Source of the DNA: Membranipora membranacea
Lineage: Eukaryota > Bryozoa > Gymnolaemata > Cheilostomatida > Membraniporidae
Reading direction: 5' to 3'
Length of the DNA: 64,000 bases
NCBI GenBank assembly: GCA_914767715.1
Contig: OU612066.1
Coordinates: 19,628,283-19,692,282 of the forward strand
This document shows, in pieces, positions 1 to 12,559 of the stretch. A program made the translations under genes and the position numbers. The stretch's first letter is position 1. The number at the start of each line of letters is the position of its first letter. The notes beneath the pieces are model-generated. The model had not been told where the DNA came from. It ran no database searches and saw only the letters and a program-made list of their open reading frames with translations.

Positions 1-2034
1 GATTTTGAGCGAACGTACATCGTATTCTATAGCTTTATCATACTCGCTTTTGCTTCTGTATACATATGCTATGTAGCTGTATGTCTCTGCAACCCCTACG
101 TGATTTTCTCCATCGATACCAAGTTTGATGCTGAGGCATTTATTATGATATTCCAAAGCTTGATCAAACTCCCCTTTTTTGCTATAGACGAGAGCCATAT
201 GGTTGTAGCAAAAAGACAAAGTGGGATCATTCGATTTTGCTGTCTTCAGTTTGATGGTTAGCGATTTATTGTGGTATTCAAGTGCTTTGTCTAATTCCCC
301 TTGCAGCTCATAGACACGTCCAATATTGTTATAGCAGTTTGCCACCATCGAATGATTTTTCCCGAATATTTCAATTCTATCTCTCAAAGATTTGTTATGA
401 TATTCCAGAGATTTGGCTAGTTCTCCTTTGTCGCGATGTATATCACCTATAGCAGTTTTGAGCCTATGAGTTGATCCGTTACATAAACTTACACAGTTTA
501 ACGCTGTATTTAGGGCTTCATCATGATGGCCAAACTTTTTCATGATCTTGACACAAGTTAGCACCAAGTCTTGATTGTTTGGTGTCAGAGCAACCAGCTG
601 TCTGAGACGGGCAATATACCATGCCCTGAGTCCGACCTTGACCTGATGATTGACCTGGTCAAATCCTCCCTCTGATCTTTCTATGACTTTGAAAATCATA
701 GCTCTGTCTGTATCGTTTTTAGCCTCTGCATTTTGGGCGTGAATATTTGATAAGGCTTTGATCAAGCAGTCACTGTCATCAACCACCGCAGTCCCAAACT
801 GTTTTGTTTCACTGCTGGGTAGGTTGATATGAAGCTTTACGTCATGTTCTTCCAGGGCAGTAGATATTTCAAAGAGACACCAAGCCCGGCGAATCGGAAT
901 GGGGTCATTCCATGGTGAAAGAACGAGCAGTACCTCGCCAATATCTCGCACCCCGTCCCTAAATGTTGAACAAAACCAGTCAAAGTCTTTAGAGGCCACC
1001 TCGTTTTGGTTGTTAGAAAAAAGGTCAAACCAAAAATACGTATCCGGATGTTCATTTGCGTGTTGTTCCATTACATCCACCACAACATCGTAAAACGCAT
1101 ATCGCCAAGCGTGCGAGACAAAGATTGTAGCTGGACCAACGAGAGGTTTCCCTGATGTAGAGAGGCAATCTTTTCCTGTGAATTTATTGATATAAGGAAG
1201 ATTAGATGACAGCGTTTCCGGTTTGACGAATGTCAGATTGATTTGAGATGTTGTCAATGATTCAGATTGAATCCGTGGGTGGTCTTGCAGAAACTTTCTG
1301 ATTGCTTCAATGTGTAGACCCATTCGGACCGCGTCTACAAAGGCAAGAACATAATAAAGCTCAATCACAGAATCACAAATCTGGTAGCGTGTATGGGTTT
1401 GTAATTTTTATTTTAAATTACAGAAAAACCCATGTTCTGACCCACCATCCTTGGTCTCTAATATGTGCCCTGAAGATGATAGAGGACCTACAGAGATGAA
1501 AATCATTCTCAGCACAGCAAGAAAACTGCAAAAACTGAAAACCTTGTCTATAGGTGTGCGTTACACTTTGCACTTACTACTTTCAGTGTGATGATGTTGG
1601 CGTGGATTTTTATCAGTTTCGTCAGTTCCTGTTGCATGCTTCACAGTTGAAGTGTCGCTGCTTTGCTCCTCAGCTGACTTGCCTTTACTTTGTTTTCTAG
1701 TTTGGATGTCAATGTTTTGCTTGCTGGGCGGAATGTTCAGCTTAGGGTTTGCTTCTGATTGTACCGTTTTATGCTTTTCGGTAGAAGTGTCCACCCCCTG
1801 TTTGTAGGCAGGCGGGTCAGATTCACCACCTGGTTCTGACTTTTTTGTCCTATGTTTCTCTGAAGAATTGGCTCTGTCGTTGTTGTGGGCAGGAATTTCC
1901 AAAGCATGACTCTTATCAAAGGTCTTCTTAGGATGCTTACTGGCGGTATTGCTATGACTCTCAGCAGTATCTGAAGGCTCCACGCGGTTGTTCCTGTGTA
2001 GGACATTCTCCTCCGAACTAGTACCACATCCCAT
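1..2034 (-). CDS. Lipid-anchored TIR-like / TPR protein (partial; 3' end beyond left edge)
   Basis: Two exons are visible: 2034-1578 and 1334-1. The donor is GTAAGT and the acceptor follows a pyrimidine-rich TTGTAG; both sides are phase 1, so the join stays open for about 597 residues. I chose the ATG at 2034 because it gives MGCGTSSEEN, a classic N-myristoylation plus palmitoylation signal, so membrane attachment is likely (inference). Residues about 10-152 are Ser/Lys/Glu/His-rich and probably disordered. Residues about 222-310 hold a TIR-like domain: FVSHAW, WFDLF, LVLSPW, then RRAWCLFE. The glutamate of WCxxE sits where catalytic TIRs carry their NADase residue. From about 418 onward there are tetratricopeptide repeats at 42-residue spacing (GELDKALEYHNKSLTI, KKGEFDQALEYHNKCLSI, YDKAIEYDVRSLKI), the kinesin-light-chain/nephrocystin-3 type. 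TIR-TPR architectures suggest innate immune or stress signalling, but the role here is unknown. The last visible codon is at the window edge, so C-terminal length cannot be given. Confidence 0.85.
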
Positions 2035-2292
2035 CCTCACTGTATCTACAGAGTATGGAAGTGCAATTGATAACGTCTTGTGTTGTCAAAGAATTTATAT
2101 TTTTACAATCAATAAGGCGATGTCTTTGAGTTTTTTCGCATAGTGTAGTAGGTAAAGCACCGAAAGCACCATCCAAAAAAAAGAACTGTCAAAGACACCA
2201 AATTAACTTTCAAGCAACTTGTCATTGTACCATCATATTCAATGTCAAATATCAGGGGTTAAGGCGATACAAAATCTACAGATTTTTGTTTT
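2035..2292. other. Upstream region of the TIR-like/TPR gene
   Basis: About 260 bases of AT-rich DNA lie directly upstream (on the minus strand) of the MGCG start. It must hold the 5' leader and possibly the promoter, but I see no convincing TATA box or other definite element. No open frame of note was seen. Confidence 0.3.
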
Positions 2293-2562
2293 CAATCACT
2301 ATGGTTCCATGCCTCGAATGAGGTGGTCCACTTCGATTTTGAGTTATGAATGCTAACGTTTTCCATGATGGAAAAAGCATTAAAAAATTCTGCTGTGCAA
2401 GCGCGCTAACCATTCAGCCCAACGGCTAATTGGTATCTTTGATTCAACACGGTATATATTTTCGCACCAAAAATGTCGTCCTGTACAAGCGGAAGTGGAC
2501 TTAAATGCTATTCCCATAGATTGATCAATCGATATCAATCGATATATGGAAACATAGTGAAT
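2293..2562 (+). mobile_element. tRNA-containing element with terminal inverted repeats, copy 1
   Basis: The element starts with CAATCACTATGGTTCCATG and ends with a diverged inverse copy (GGAAACATAGTGA). Its interior matches the reverse complement of the element at 21538-21853 over most of its length, including TTTTCCATGATGGAAAAA and the block around ACCATTCAGCC...AATTGGTATC. On its minus strand, GGGCTGAATGGTTAGCGC resembles a tRNA D-arm / A box; the B-box part is missing in this copy. It is probably an old non-autonomous element. The 98-codon open frame from 2473 starts inside it and is not credible as a gene. Confidence 0.65.
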
Positions 2563-3115
2563 ATGATGGCACCGACGACTGCTGTTGATTTATTTGAATC
2601 AACTATGCACCCGAATGGCTTGCCCACATATATATGCTTAATTATCATCGAGGAACACGTACCATGTGATTGTGTCCAGATGAAATTCCATAGCCTGTTA
2701 TATTCGTCGATGAGAGAGTCAGACAACTTCTTCTTGCTGGAGAGAATGATCAATCAAAATATTAGATAGCTAGCATGTATTTTAGCTCCCATGACACCAA
2801 CATTATCTTTCTTTCCTTATTGCGTTATCCTCGTTTAATGAGCATGTTAGAAACCTTAGGGCCTGTTGTTATGGGATATGTGTGCTTCTGCGTAGTAGAC
2901 TCCCCGATAATGAATTTGAAACCGATGAACCAATATTGATTTATAAATGTGTTTGTTCAGGCACTGTTTTTTACGAGCTATAAATAAAATTCTCTTTGTA
3001 CGATTCCAACAATGTTTTTGTTCCTAATATTTGTGTAGTCAACCTGTATAACTTCGCGATTCTATTGACCTTCACGAGCAATAGATTAGATTTATGCCCA
3101 ATACATGTTTGTTCG

Positions 3116-3155
3116 CTGTGTGGCTGTGTGGCTGTGTGGCTGTGTGGCTGTGTGG
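3116..3155. repeat. 8-bp minisatellite, five perfect copies
   Basis: Five exact copies of CTGTGTGG lie in tandem. This repeat creates a spurious Cys/Val/Trp-rich stretch in an overlapping open frame, which I do not regard as a gene. Confidence 0.9.
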
Positions 3156-3296
3156 CAGCCCCCTCCTATCTTATCACTCCCATTTACGATTTTGGGTGGA
3201 TAGGTTTGAATGTTGTGTCAGACAGAGATTTTTATGTTGATCGCAATGGTAATATTGTACCTTACACTAAGTTGCACAATAGGCCACTAATTTCCA

Positions 3297-3473
3297 AAAC
3301 CGCTGCCGGCAAAAGGGAAAGTGATCAGAAAATGATGATATGGTTTTGAAACATGACAGCAGTCTCATGAAAACTAATAGATCCACTAATAATGACATGC
3401 TCTTTCAGATTTTGGATGATTTCAAACCATGTAATCAATTTTTTGTCACTTTCCCTTTTGCCGGCAGCGTTTT
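3297..3473. repeat. Foldback element, ~55-bp arms
   Basis: The left arm (about 3297-3351, containing CGCTGCCGGCAAAAGGGAAA) is repeated in inverted form at about 3420-3473 (TTTCCCTTTTGCCGGCAGCG). The arms are imperfect and separated by about 68 bases. There is no open frame for a transposase. It is most likely a small non-autonomous foldback/MITE. Confidence 0.75.
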
Positions 3474-4518
3474 CGGCATTTTGCATTTCTAGCCACATTT
3501 TGCATAGCCTGCCACTGGACTATTGGTCGAAACAGCAAATTTGAAAAGTGTAATTGCTGTTATTCATATTTGGAGGTAGGTGCGATGTCTGTGGAGTGAT
3601 CAGTAGACTGATCTTGCAAATAAGGTTATGTTTTAAATGGCATTTAAGGTACACTGTTGAGATTTTTGGTTTATATCCTGTATTATGTTTACTGAGAACA
3701 TACCTGCTGGGCGAAATGTCTCTTTTCCATATTACCCTGATGTATGCTCCAGATAAATACAGTAATCTGTAATTTGTCAGAGATTTTTGAGAACCAGTGA
3801 AATGAGTGGAAAGGGTTGTTTTCCCTTTTACATTGGGGACCCAACTTCAGTTCAATGTTCCAATAAATGTTTTGCTTCGATATTTCGTATTAGGAAGGCA
3901 TAAGATTGAATGTTCTTTCCAGCTTGTTCAGTAGATATCAGGGGTCCAATAATAACATAGTATCTCACAGCAAAGAATTATCCTTGATCACAGTAAGCCC
4001 CATACCATTACAGGGTCAAAATGGGTAGGGGAGACAAAAACCTTATTGAGGATGTGAAATACCACCAGGTGGGGATGTAATGGCTCCTCCTCTAAAGTCT
4101 TGAGCTAAGTCTTAGCTTCTAAAGGTTATTAAGGTCATTGAATAGCAAATGGAGGTTTCTAACAGGCTGATCCAGACACGGACTACTCAATTCCCCTAAA
4201 ACTATGGGCTTGCGTCAACGAACAGAATTATATACTGAAACAATTCCGTTTCTGTGAGATTAATCCTGCTGGCTATCTACAAACTTCATGGTTTAAAATC
4301 AACAGTCATTGCTCAATATATATTAGAGAGCAAATGACTCACGTGTAGATTCTTAAATCATAAGCATTGAGAAGTCACCAAATATTTACTTTTAACATTA
4401 TGCTATCCAGTTAAGATTTTGGCAAACAGTCATTGTCCCAGGGTCAAATTGGTAATTTTTTTTATAGATTTCAATATTTTCTGCAATGTCAGAGTAAATT
4501 GAGATTTTGTTAAAAAGT

Positions 4519-4999
4519 AGAAATGCGAGATAAATTTTTTGGGTATCATTTGAATGCTCACAATACTGTGAGTAGCAATATATGGACCTAGTGTGCACCT
4601 TACCTGCCAAAATTGATTTAAGTTCTGACTTTCAAAAAATTTGGGGTCCTGATGGGGTCTTCCCAGGGTTTATCTCTCTTGCTGAAAGCGGAAGCAAAAG
4701 AGCTGAGAAGTTAAGGGAATAAGGTCTGCGTACCAAAAAAGAGAGATAGCATTTATATGCCTTATAATACTAGATCACTTGGGATTGGATATCATTTATA
4801 TGCTAACTGCAGACTCTTTTGCTTCCGCTTTTAGCAGGGGGAGATAAACCCTGGGAAGACCCAATCAGGACTACAAAATTTTTTGAAAGTCAAAACTTAA
4901 ATCAATTTTGGCAGGTAAGGTGCACACTAGGTCCCTATATCGCTACTCACAGTATTATGAGCATTCCAATGGTGCAAAAAAAATTTATCTCGCATTTCT
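4519..4999. repeat. Large foldback element, ~185-bp arms
   Basis: The left arm is about 4519-4702 and the right arm about 4813-4999, in opposite orientation, around a spacer of about 110 bases. Shared blocks include GTCTTCCCAGGGTTTATCTC, AGCGGAAGCAAAAGAG, AAGGTGCACACTAGGTCC (one mismatch in the other arm) and ATCTCGCATTTCT, each found inverted on the other side. Arms differ by scattered substitutions and small indels. Overlapping open frames (4398-4610 minus, 4819-5133 plus) derive from the arms and are not supported as genes. Confidence 0.85.
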
Positions 5000-7900
5000 T
5001 GCTAATAGATATTGAATATGGTATCGATGATACAGACCCAGAGGATTACAGTCATCAATTCTGTGTTTTCATTCTTCCAAGTTCTGTTAGTGTGACCCTT
5101 ACACAACAGAAGGACTTTTTCGGGTTGGTTTAGGTCAACCATCTGACTCATAGCGCTCATAGTCCACATGTATAAAAGTTCTGTGGTTTCTGGGGTACAC
5201 AGTAAATGACACACAAAACATTCCAGGAGAATACAATGCCATTCTTTAAATTGAGCTGTCAGTCATCAAATTCTGGCATCACAATCGAAACCATCATTCA
5301 GCAGAAGTGTGTCAAAGTTATTGTAATAAGATAATTCAATTGTAATTATTGTCATTATTTTATCGATTGTTTTAATTTGTTTGTTCCACAGATGGGCTGC
5401 GGCAAACGCCAACGATGCAGCAGGCAGCATTTCGATGAAGTCAGCTGCAGTAACACTAATATTACTTGATGTCAATCAATCATTCTATCTATATGAATGA
5501 AATTTTTTTAAATAATGGCTTGTATCCCCATACGGGTCACTTTTAGCATGACTGTCTTGACAAATATTGATGATGGAAGGGGAGGGGATACAGCTAGCCA
5601 CCATGATGCATTTACATGTTTGAAGGTTAAATACGGTATATTTAGTTCGAGAACGTGACAAATTATCTGGTGTATGCTTCATAGCGACTAGCTATTCATC
5701 TTCCTATATATGACAGATTTGATCCCTATTCCATTCCTATTCCCTATTTTTCGATTCAAAGTCTTTTTGTAAAAAATAAATAAAATAAAATAACTTTTAG
5801 TTGTACAAGCGATGAGGATTAGCTTTTGTGCTTTCTTAGCCTTTGCTTTTTGACATCAAGTTGGCATATGTAACACATTTTGGAGAAATTAAATAATTTT
5901 AGAGTTTAAAGTAGAGTTGAGAATAGAACCAAGCGAAATTTTTTAATTTAATGTGAAACCCAGCATAACCTTGCTTGCTGCAGTTGCCGGCTTTTCCTTT
6001 TTTTTTGATGACAAAGAGGGAGACTTTCGACTGCGTGCGGGGTTATTCAAGTACATAGGCCAGGCTAGCATGGCCGGCCTGCCAGGGCCAAATCAAATTC
6101 AATTTTTGGGTGAGAAATCCAATCTTTACCAAACCAAACTGCCCTGACCTATAAACCTTGAAAACATACAATGATGACAGATAGAGATGGTCTACCAAAA
6201 AAACATCATCTGATTCACTCAATTCACATACTTGTTCATAATCATAAGACCTCTAAACATAAAATAATGTTTGATACCCTGGAAACTTGAAGGGTAAGCC
6301 ATTAACCTATGACACTGAATTAGATTCTTCTCTTAGAATGGAAATAGTATCATAGCGTTATACGGTAAGGACACTAAACACAGGGACCCATCTGACTGTT
6401 ATCTGATTGGCTGTCCCTAGTAGCATGAATAATTAGCCTGAGAAATTGTCTTGTTTACAAAATTGCAAACAGTAATTATACCCCTACAGTGTCGATGATT
6501 AGGGCATTTCTAGATTGCTACTAGGGACTGGCTATTTTTGCAAGCCCTTTGTTTTGCAAAAGAAAGCTAATGATGCTATTCCAGATATGGAATTCAATGA
6601 CCTATGATCATGTGTTGTTCACCCCAGGGTAGTGAACTTACCCTTATAAAAAAGGTGGACTTATGTCATCACTGTTGTTTTGACAATTGTGAAACTTATA
6701 ATCATGTTGATAGAATTTTGTGACATTTTATTTTTATTTTCAACCACCAAATTTGATATAAAGCATTCAATAATATTTTGCACTCAAATGAAGGGTCGAG
6801 ACTTCATAGTTCTTTATTACACGTAATTGTAGATTAATTGTTTGAACTTAGATTTTAAAACCAACTTTCTTCTAACCCTGGATTGCCTCGTTATTTTTTA
6901 ATCTAGTTACCCACAGTGTTATGAAGTCTGATCTCTGTATATTGGTATATTTGTGTAACAATCCCTAAATTAACTTTTGACGCTAGGTTTTTCAAAATCG
7001 CATTTAGAAGCAATAAACCCTATCGAGTCAAAGTATCTGTGCTGGTATGTTATTTTTGTCAAAAAAACGTAAAGTTACACTCATGGCTTTGAAAATGCCT
7101 AATTTTTGATAAGGACAACAATTTTATTGAAGTAAGTTTTGATTGTATTCCCATCAGTTGAATCACTGCTCAGACACCAAAAAACAGGTTTCAGTGTTAG
7201 ATGGCATCTAGCAAAATAATTTTTTTCAATCTCTACGTCATAAAATCGACCAAATTTTCAAAGTCGACATTGGTTTCAAAGTCGACATAAATGGTTCTAA
7301 ATCTTAGATCACTTCAGATTATATTTTAGTTGCTGTGACCTCCACCACCAATGAGAGATCCATCCAACTCTTATCTGAGAAACATCGGGTTTTTTTCAAT
7401 TCCTAGTCTACGCACTGTGCAGGATTTGCTTGGATTTTTCCTCTCATTACTTCTACATTAATCTTACTTCATATAGCCTAGGGTCCAATAATACACATTG
7501 TATGACCTTTTGTCAATGTCATGAATGACCGCCCTTATTCAAAATGAAAGAAATTTTGGCTGACATTTTCTTCACTACTTGGCAGTGAATATCTCTGCTC
7601 ATGGGTATTTCCCAAACATGAGGCTACTTTTCCCAGAGTCTGCCTGGAATACTCTCATACCTGGAGCAATATAGTAGGTGGCATGAATAGAAATAAATAG
7701 ATATTGCAGTTTTAGTGCTCCCCTTGATTAACTTATAACACTCAAGAGCAGACAACTCCAGCGAAATCCTGCATTGTTCTCAGACTTTTTCCCCTCCGGG
7801 GGGCCGTCGGACAGGGGACAAAGTCTGGGGGGCTCAGACTATTCAATTCCTGGACCTGATGAAGGAATTCCGGATTACAGATTAGATTAGAATGAGAACA

Positions 7901-10900
7901 AATTATCGCCTTACTGCTAATTTGTTCTTGTTTGTTTCTGGCATCAAAGGATTCGTTTATGTCATGCATTTTTCCCTACTCCAAATGTTCCCAAATGTTG
8001 ATTGCTGTGAGGTGCTAATTCTGTGCATATACAGCAAACCTGCCAAGTTTCATGCATTCCTGCGATGTAAGTATCAAACTCAATCAGATTATTAAATCCA
8101 GCTGTATCTATTTTATCTGTATGTAAACCTTGCATTTGTGGAGTTGTTTCCCCTCTTAATTCACTGTTTGATTTTTGTATGATGCTTGCTGTCAAATGAG
8201 GTCCATTACATCAGCTACCTCTAGGAGGACAGACCGAGAGTTAGGTTATTTTTATAGATATAGTAGATCTTGGGTTTTATTCTATTCGGGAATGGCTTAT
8301 CTGATGCCTGTACTCTCCTTGGCTGTCCGTGTCTGTGGCCCAGAAGTTAACTCCTTGCATTGGCTATGTGATTTTGGTTGTAGGCCAATAGCTAGATACG
8401 GCAAATAGTTCAGGGAACGCCAGGTAAAGTACTGTACTGCTGCGCTGGCCTTGCCAAGAACAACAATTGAGTTGTTATCAGATCAGGCTGGACTGGTCAC
8501 TGGGGTAACAGAATACTTTGGTTTGTCAATTTAGAGGGCTAAGATAAGCTCGGACCCAGGGAAATATCATCAAACTTTCAAGCACTTGACTATCACCACA
8601 ATGGAAGAGATGAGAACACATCTGCCTGAACCAGTATAACATGTTACATAATATATATATCCCCAAGTGTAATCATTTAAGATGGTGGGAAGATGATGTG
8701 TGATGAAGGGTGTCCCACGACCCTTGGTGTGATAATTTTGGAGACATAATGGTTGGTGTATAACACTTGATGACTAACAGCTATGTGGGAAATTTCTAGG
8801 AATTATCAGGGTAGTCAAGTAATGTATGATGCAAGCTCCAGCAGACAATTTTATTGGTATGTAGTATTGTTATGTGAAAATTGGCATATTATCAAGTATT
8901 GAAGACTTGTAGATATCGCCGTTTTAATTGGTGACTTTCTTCTACAGTCTACATTTGTGTGGAATGTAGCTTCATTCTTGTAACTAGGTGAGAAGCAGCC
9001 ACTTGAATGTATGTTATTAGGCAAGAATATGATGGAAATCACTCTCACCAAGTACCAATTGTACCTAAATTTATCACTCTCCCTTTAGTAGTAGCCAGTA
9101 ATAAAGCGCAAACCACCCATTCTTACTCATTTCTGGAGGGTAAATACTTTTGAGTACAAAACACCTTGTTTGTTGCGTGATAAAAGCTTGGGAGACACAT
9201 AAAATTCATGTTGAAATCTTTTGACACTATTGCTTTGATGTATATTAGTGCAAGGGTTGTTTCGTATTTACTAATTAATGAAATTTGTTGTTAATGTATT
9301 TTGTAATCGCCGTGCCACCCTTATCAGCTGTGTGCATCTACAGTACAACTGTAGATAACAAATATCAAAACATACAAACATCCTTTAACTCTTTTGCCAC
9401 AAGTCAAACACGTCAGATGAAAACTGACTTTTGTACATTGATCTCAGCCGGTGACTTGATTGAATCAATTTTCTAATCTGTGAAGTCGCAGAAAACAAAC
9501 CAAAACGCTTTTAACACCAATTTTCTAATACTAACTGCGCATTTCCTCTCTTTTAGTCCAGTTGAGACAGGTCAAACAATAAATTGGCAAATAAGACATG
9601 CATGAAACCCTTACTCAATAACTTTTCTAGTTTTTAGTGCTACCCCAAATATGATAATTCTGGATGGGAACCTGGTATTAAACATCACATCACACATGTC
9701 TATGGTATCACATGTTAACAGAATCCAGCTTCAGAAGCATTGTATCAGGGATGGTGTCCTACCCTCCCTGATTGTCTCATAAAAGTCTGAGAGAAATTGT
9801 TTTTTTTGCGTATCATCAATGATGAAACAAAATTATGGTGACTGTAATCATAATTACTGAAGTTGTCCTCTCATTTTATTGATGGAGAGTTTTCAAAACA
9901 TTACTAAAAACAATTTTTGACATCCCGATGGAGCCAGTTGGCCATCTGTATCATCTCAAATATTGGGCTATAGGTGTTATAGTGTGTCAAGAAAATCTAA
10001 AAATTAGGTCAGGTAGCAACTCTCACCATACCAGGGCTACGCTAGTCAAGAGAGTTTACCCGGAGCCTCAATTTATTAATCAACCACTAGTTACGGACCT
10101 AGTTACAACTTCTTATGAGAGGACTGCGTTCCATGATATGGTATGTGTTAGGAAATGCGAATTGATGTGTAAGTTATTTATGCCCTTCTTGCTACTGAGG
10201 AAATAGCATGATTGTTATATAATGTGAATATTGACGAAAATTTGCATTTATTTGATTGACACAGATCATTAAAAGACTATCAGTTAATATCGGCTATAAA
10301 ATCTCAGCTCCCAGCTCAGCATCTCAGCATCTCAGTTTTACGCTCATATTTATGTCAAAAAACATCAAATTTTGTGACATTCTTGGGCACACAATCAATC
10401 AAATTTCTCCCATAGCTCTATATTATGGACTGGGTGGGCCTGCTCTCTTATAATCCTCTCCATTCATGAATATTATGGGATATGATCTGCAATATGATGT
10501 GAGACAGACGCAGCCCTTCACTTGTAACCTCATGCCAATTCTAAAAATAAGCGAGGCAGCAAACCTTTGGTCACTCCGTCCAAAGTGGGCAGCTAGGACA
10601 AAATGCGTCACAGTTTCAGAGTTGCTCCGATTCATTCGTATTTTGGAGCGATTTGAACGAAGTTGAGTTCTACGGGTCCCTGAGACCTGAACCCAGGTTG
10701 ATTCGAGTTACCTCGGCAAGCCCCTTCTCAAAGACAAGGCCATACGATCTGAGACTGAGGTAGGGTTTGGTCACAATGATGTAATGTATCAACTTATTAC
10801 CCAGCTGTCATACAGAAATAATATTTTTATGACATTTGACACTCTCTGTTGATGAATTTGACAATGTCATCTCCTAAAATTAAAATTAAATATTAATTTG

Positions 10901-12333
10901 TTTAAATCATATGATATGTTTAGACAAGGAGTTAGAGACTCCTTGGTTTAGTAAACAAAACACAATTATGATAAGAAAATCAATTTAATTATTCCCCTTA
11001 AAAATTTTGCTATTTCACGATCAAGTTTGCTCCTTGAATTGTACCAGAGATTATGGATATGGTTTGGTCTACTGATCGCACGGTGCAGGGTTTTTTGCCA
11101 GTTGTGTCAAATCTAGAGTTTCCTTGTACATAACAAACTAAGCGTGCCCTGCCAATACCAACCAGGGTATTGTCTTACCGCAGTTAGCTGGTAGATAAGG
11201 TTTGGGTTGATGATTCCTGATCAAATGACAAGAAAGATTAAAATGCCACATTTACTAAAATCATAAATTGTTGTGTCAAAAGTTTAATTCATAAATCATC
11301 AATTATTACTGATAAGCCATAATTATCGATAATATTTATACACTGAGATGGGTTTGTCATCAACACAAAGGGGAGCTATATTTATAGCCATTTAGCTGGT
11401 GATTATCTAAAGCTAAGCGTTGATCACCACATTGGAGCTTTTATAGGAATAACATAGCACCAAAGTGACACTGACTAAAACTCCACCAATTACATGATTA
11501 AAACAGTTAATTTGCAGGTGGTTCATCCCTCCTTTTGGATGCCTCTTCCGGCGCTGTAGCGGTTGTTTCTTTATATCGCTTATTATGACCATTGCACTTG
11601 GGAGTATGTTGTTTATTATCGAGGCAATTTCAGTTCATCAAGATGGTATCGAGGTGTAGAATGACTTCTAGGTGGCATGTACAAGCTCATAACAATGCAT
11701 TTTATGTTTTCGAGGAGTTATAATTCCTTGATGTATATCGACTAAATTGCCGAAAGCTGACGGAAACTAAATGTTTTTATCACCAGAATATATGCAGCCT
11801 CACTAAAAGGTAATTCCCCAAAGATGCCAATGCTGTAAAACTAATAGATTCATTGCCAATTTGACAAACAAGACTTTAATTAGGCAATTTCGGGTGTTTA
11901 AGATAATTTAATTAAATCATCAGTAGATATGTTCAGAGTAATTAGGCTGATACAAATTCTTGATGGCTTGATCTCGGACCACAGGCATTCTTTTGCTGCT
12001 CACTCATATATAACATCGTTGTCGTAATTACCATATAAATTGCTGACCCTTTGGTGAATCATCTAGGGGTATTAGCTTTGATCTGGGAATTGAGTGGCTA
12101 TAATTACATGCTGACTGTAGAAAGCAATATATCATGGAGGTGGATCTGTGCTGACAGAACCCCAGTCCTCAAAGTGTGACATGTTTTAAGTTAACTTCTT
12201 CAGCAGCTTTGTATATTTGGGTTTTATAACAAACTGTCATAAGTTTGTAGACCTTGAAGACTGATTCGTACACATTTGTACTACTCAGTAGCATGTCCAA
12301 CTTTTGCTGAACTATCTTTTTAATATGACCTTT
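5000..12333. other. Gene-poor AT-rich DNA
   Basis: Over 7.3 kb I see only short, overlapping chance open frames with no domain motif, plus one dispersed repeat at about 10677-10760, listed separately. Around 10.9-12.1 kb the DNA is rich in TAATTA-like cores and otherwise looks unique, which is compatible with regulatory DNA but not evidence for it. Confidence 0.5.
10677..10760. repeat. Dispersed repeat, copy 1 (second copy at ~50348)
   Basis: A segment beginning GAGACCTGAACCCAGGTTG and including CCTTCTCAAAGACA is clearly related to 50348-50425 (GAGACCTGAATCCAAGTAG ... CCTTCTCAAAGACA), in the same orientation and about 40 kb apart. On the minus strand it contains GGGTTCAGGTCTC, similar to a pol III B box, so it may be the head of a degraded SINE. 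I did not see a complete element. Confidence 0.55.
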
Positions 12334-12347
12334 TCTTCCCCTCAAAT

Positions 12348-12545
12348 AAAAAAAGCTCACGTCACGAAGTTGCTTGGTCTTTTGTTTCTGGTATCAGTAC
12401 GGGTCTATTGACTGGATCCTGATGGGGCACAGGAGCATTTGAGGTCGGATGCTCTTCCTGACACCACCGTGATCCATCGGGAATCGAACATTGGACCTCT
12501 CGATTAACAGACCCATGCCTTACCAATTGCACCATGGTCGCTCCA
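12348..12545 (-). mobile_element. tRNA-derived SINE with 14-bp target-site duplication
   Basis: The insertion is flanked by direct repeats TCTTCCCCTCAAAT at 12334-12347 and 12546-12559. Reading on the minus strand from 12545, a tRNA-like head carries an A box (TGGTGCAATTGG) and a B box with one mismatch (TGTTCGATTCC). The body contains GGTGTCAGGAAGAGCATCC, and the 3' end runs into a T-rich tail next to the duplication. Length is about 198 bp. SINEs are transcribed by RNA polymerase III and mobilised by LINE proteins. The perfect duplication suggests a fairly recent insertion. Confidence 0.9.
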
Positions 12546-12559
12546 TCTTCCCCTCAAAT

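Noticed and set aside
2473-2769. 98-codon open frame near the left end
   Set aside because: Its first third lies inside a repeat element, and the rest has no protein-like pattern.
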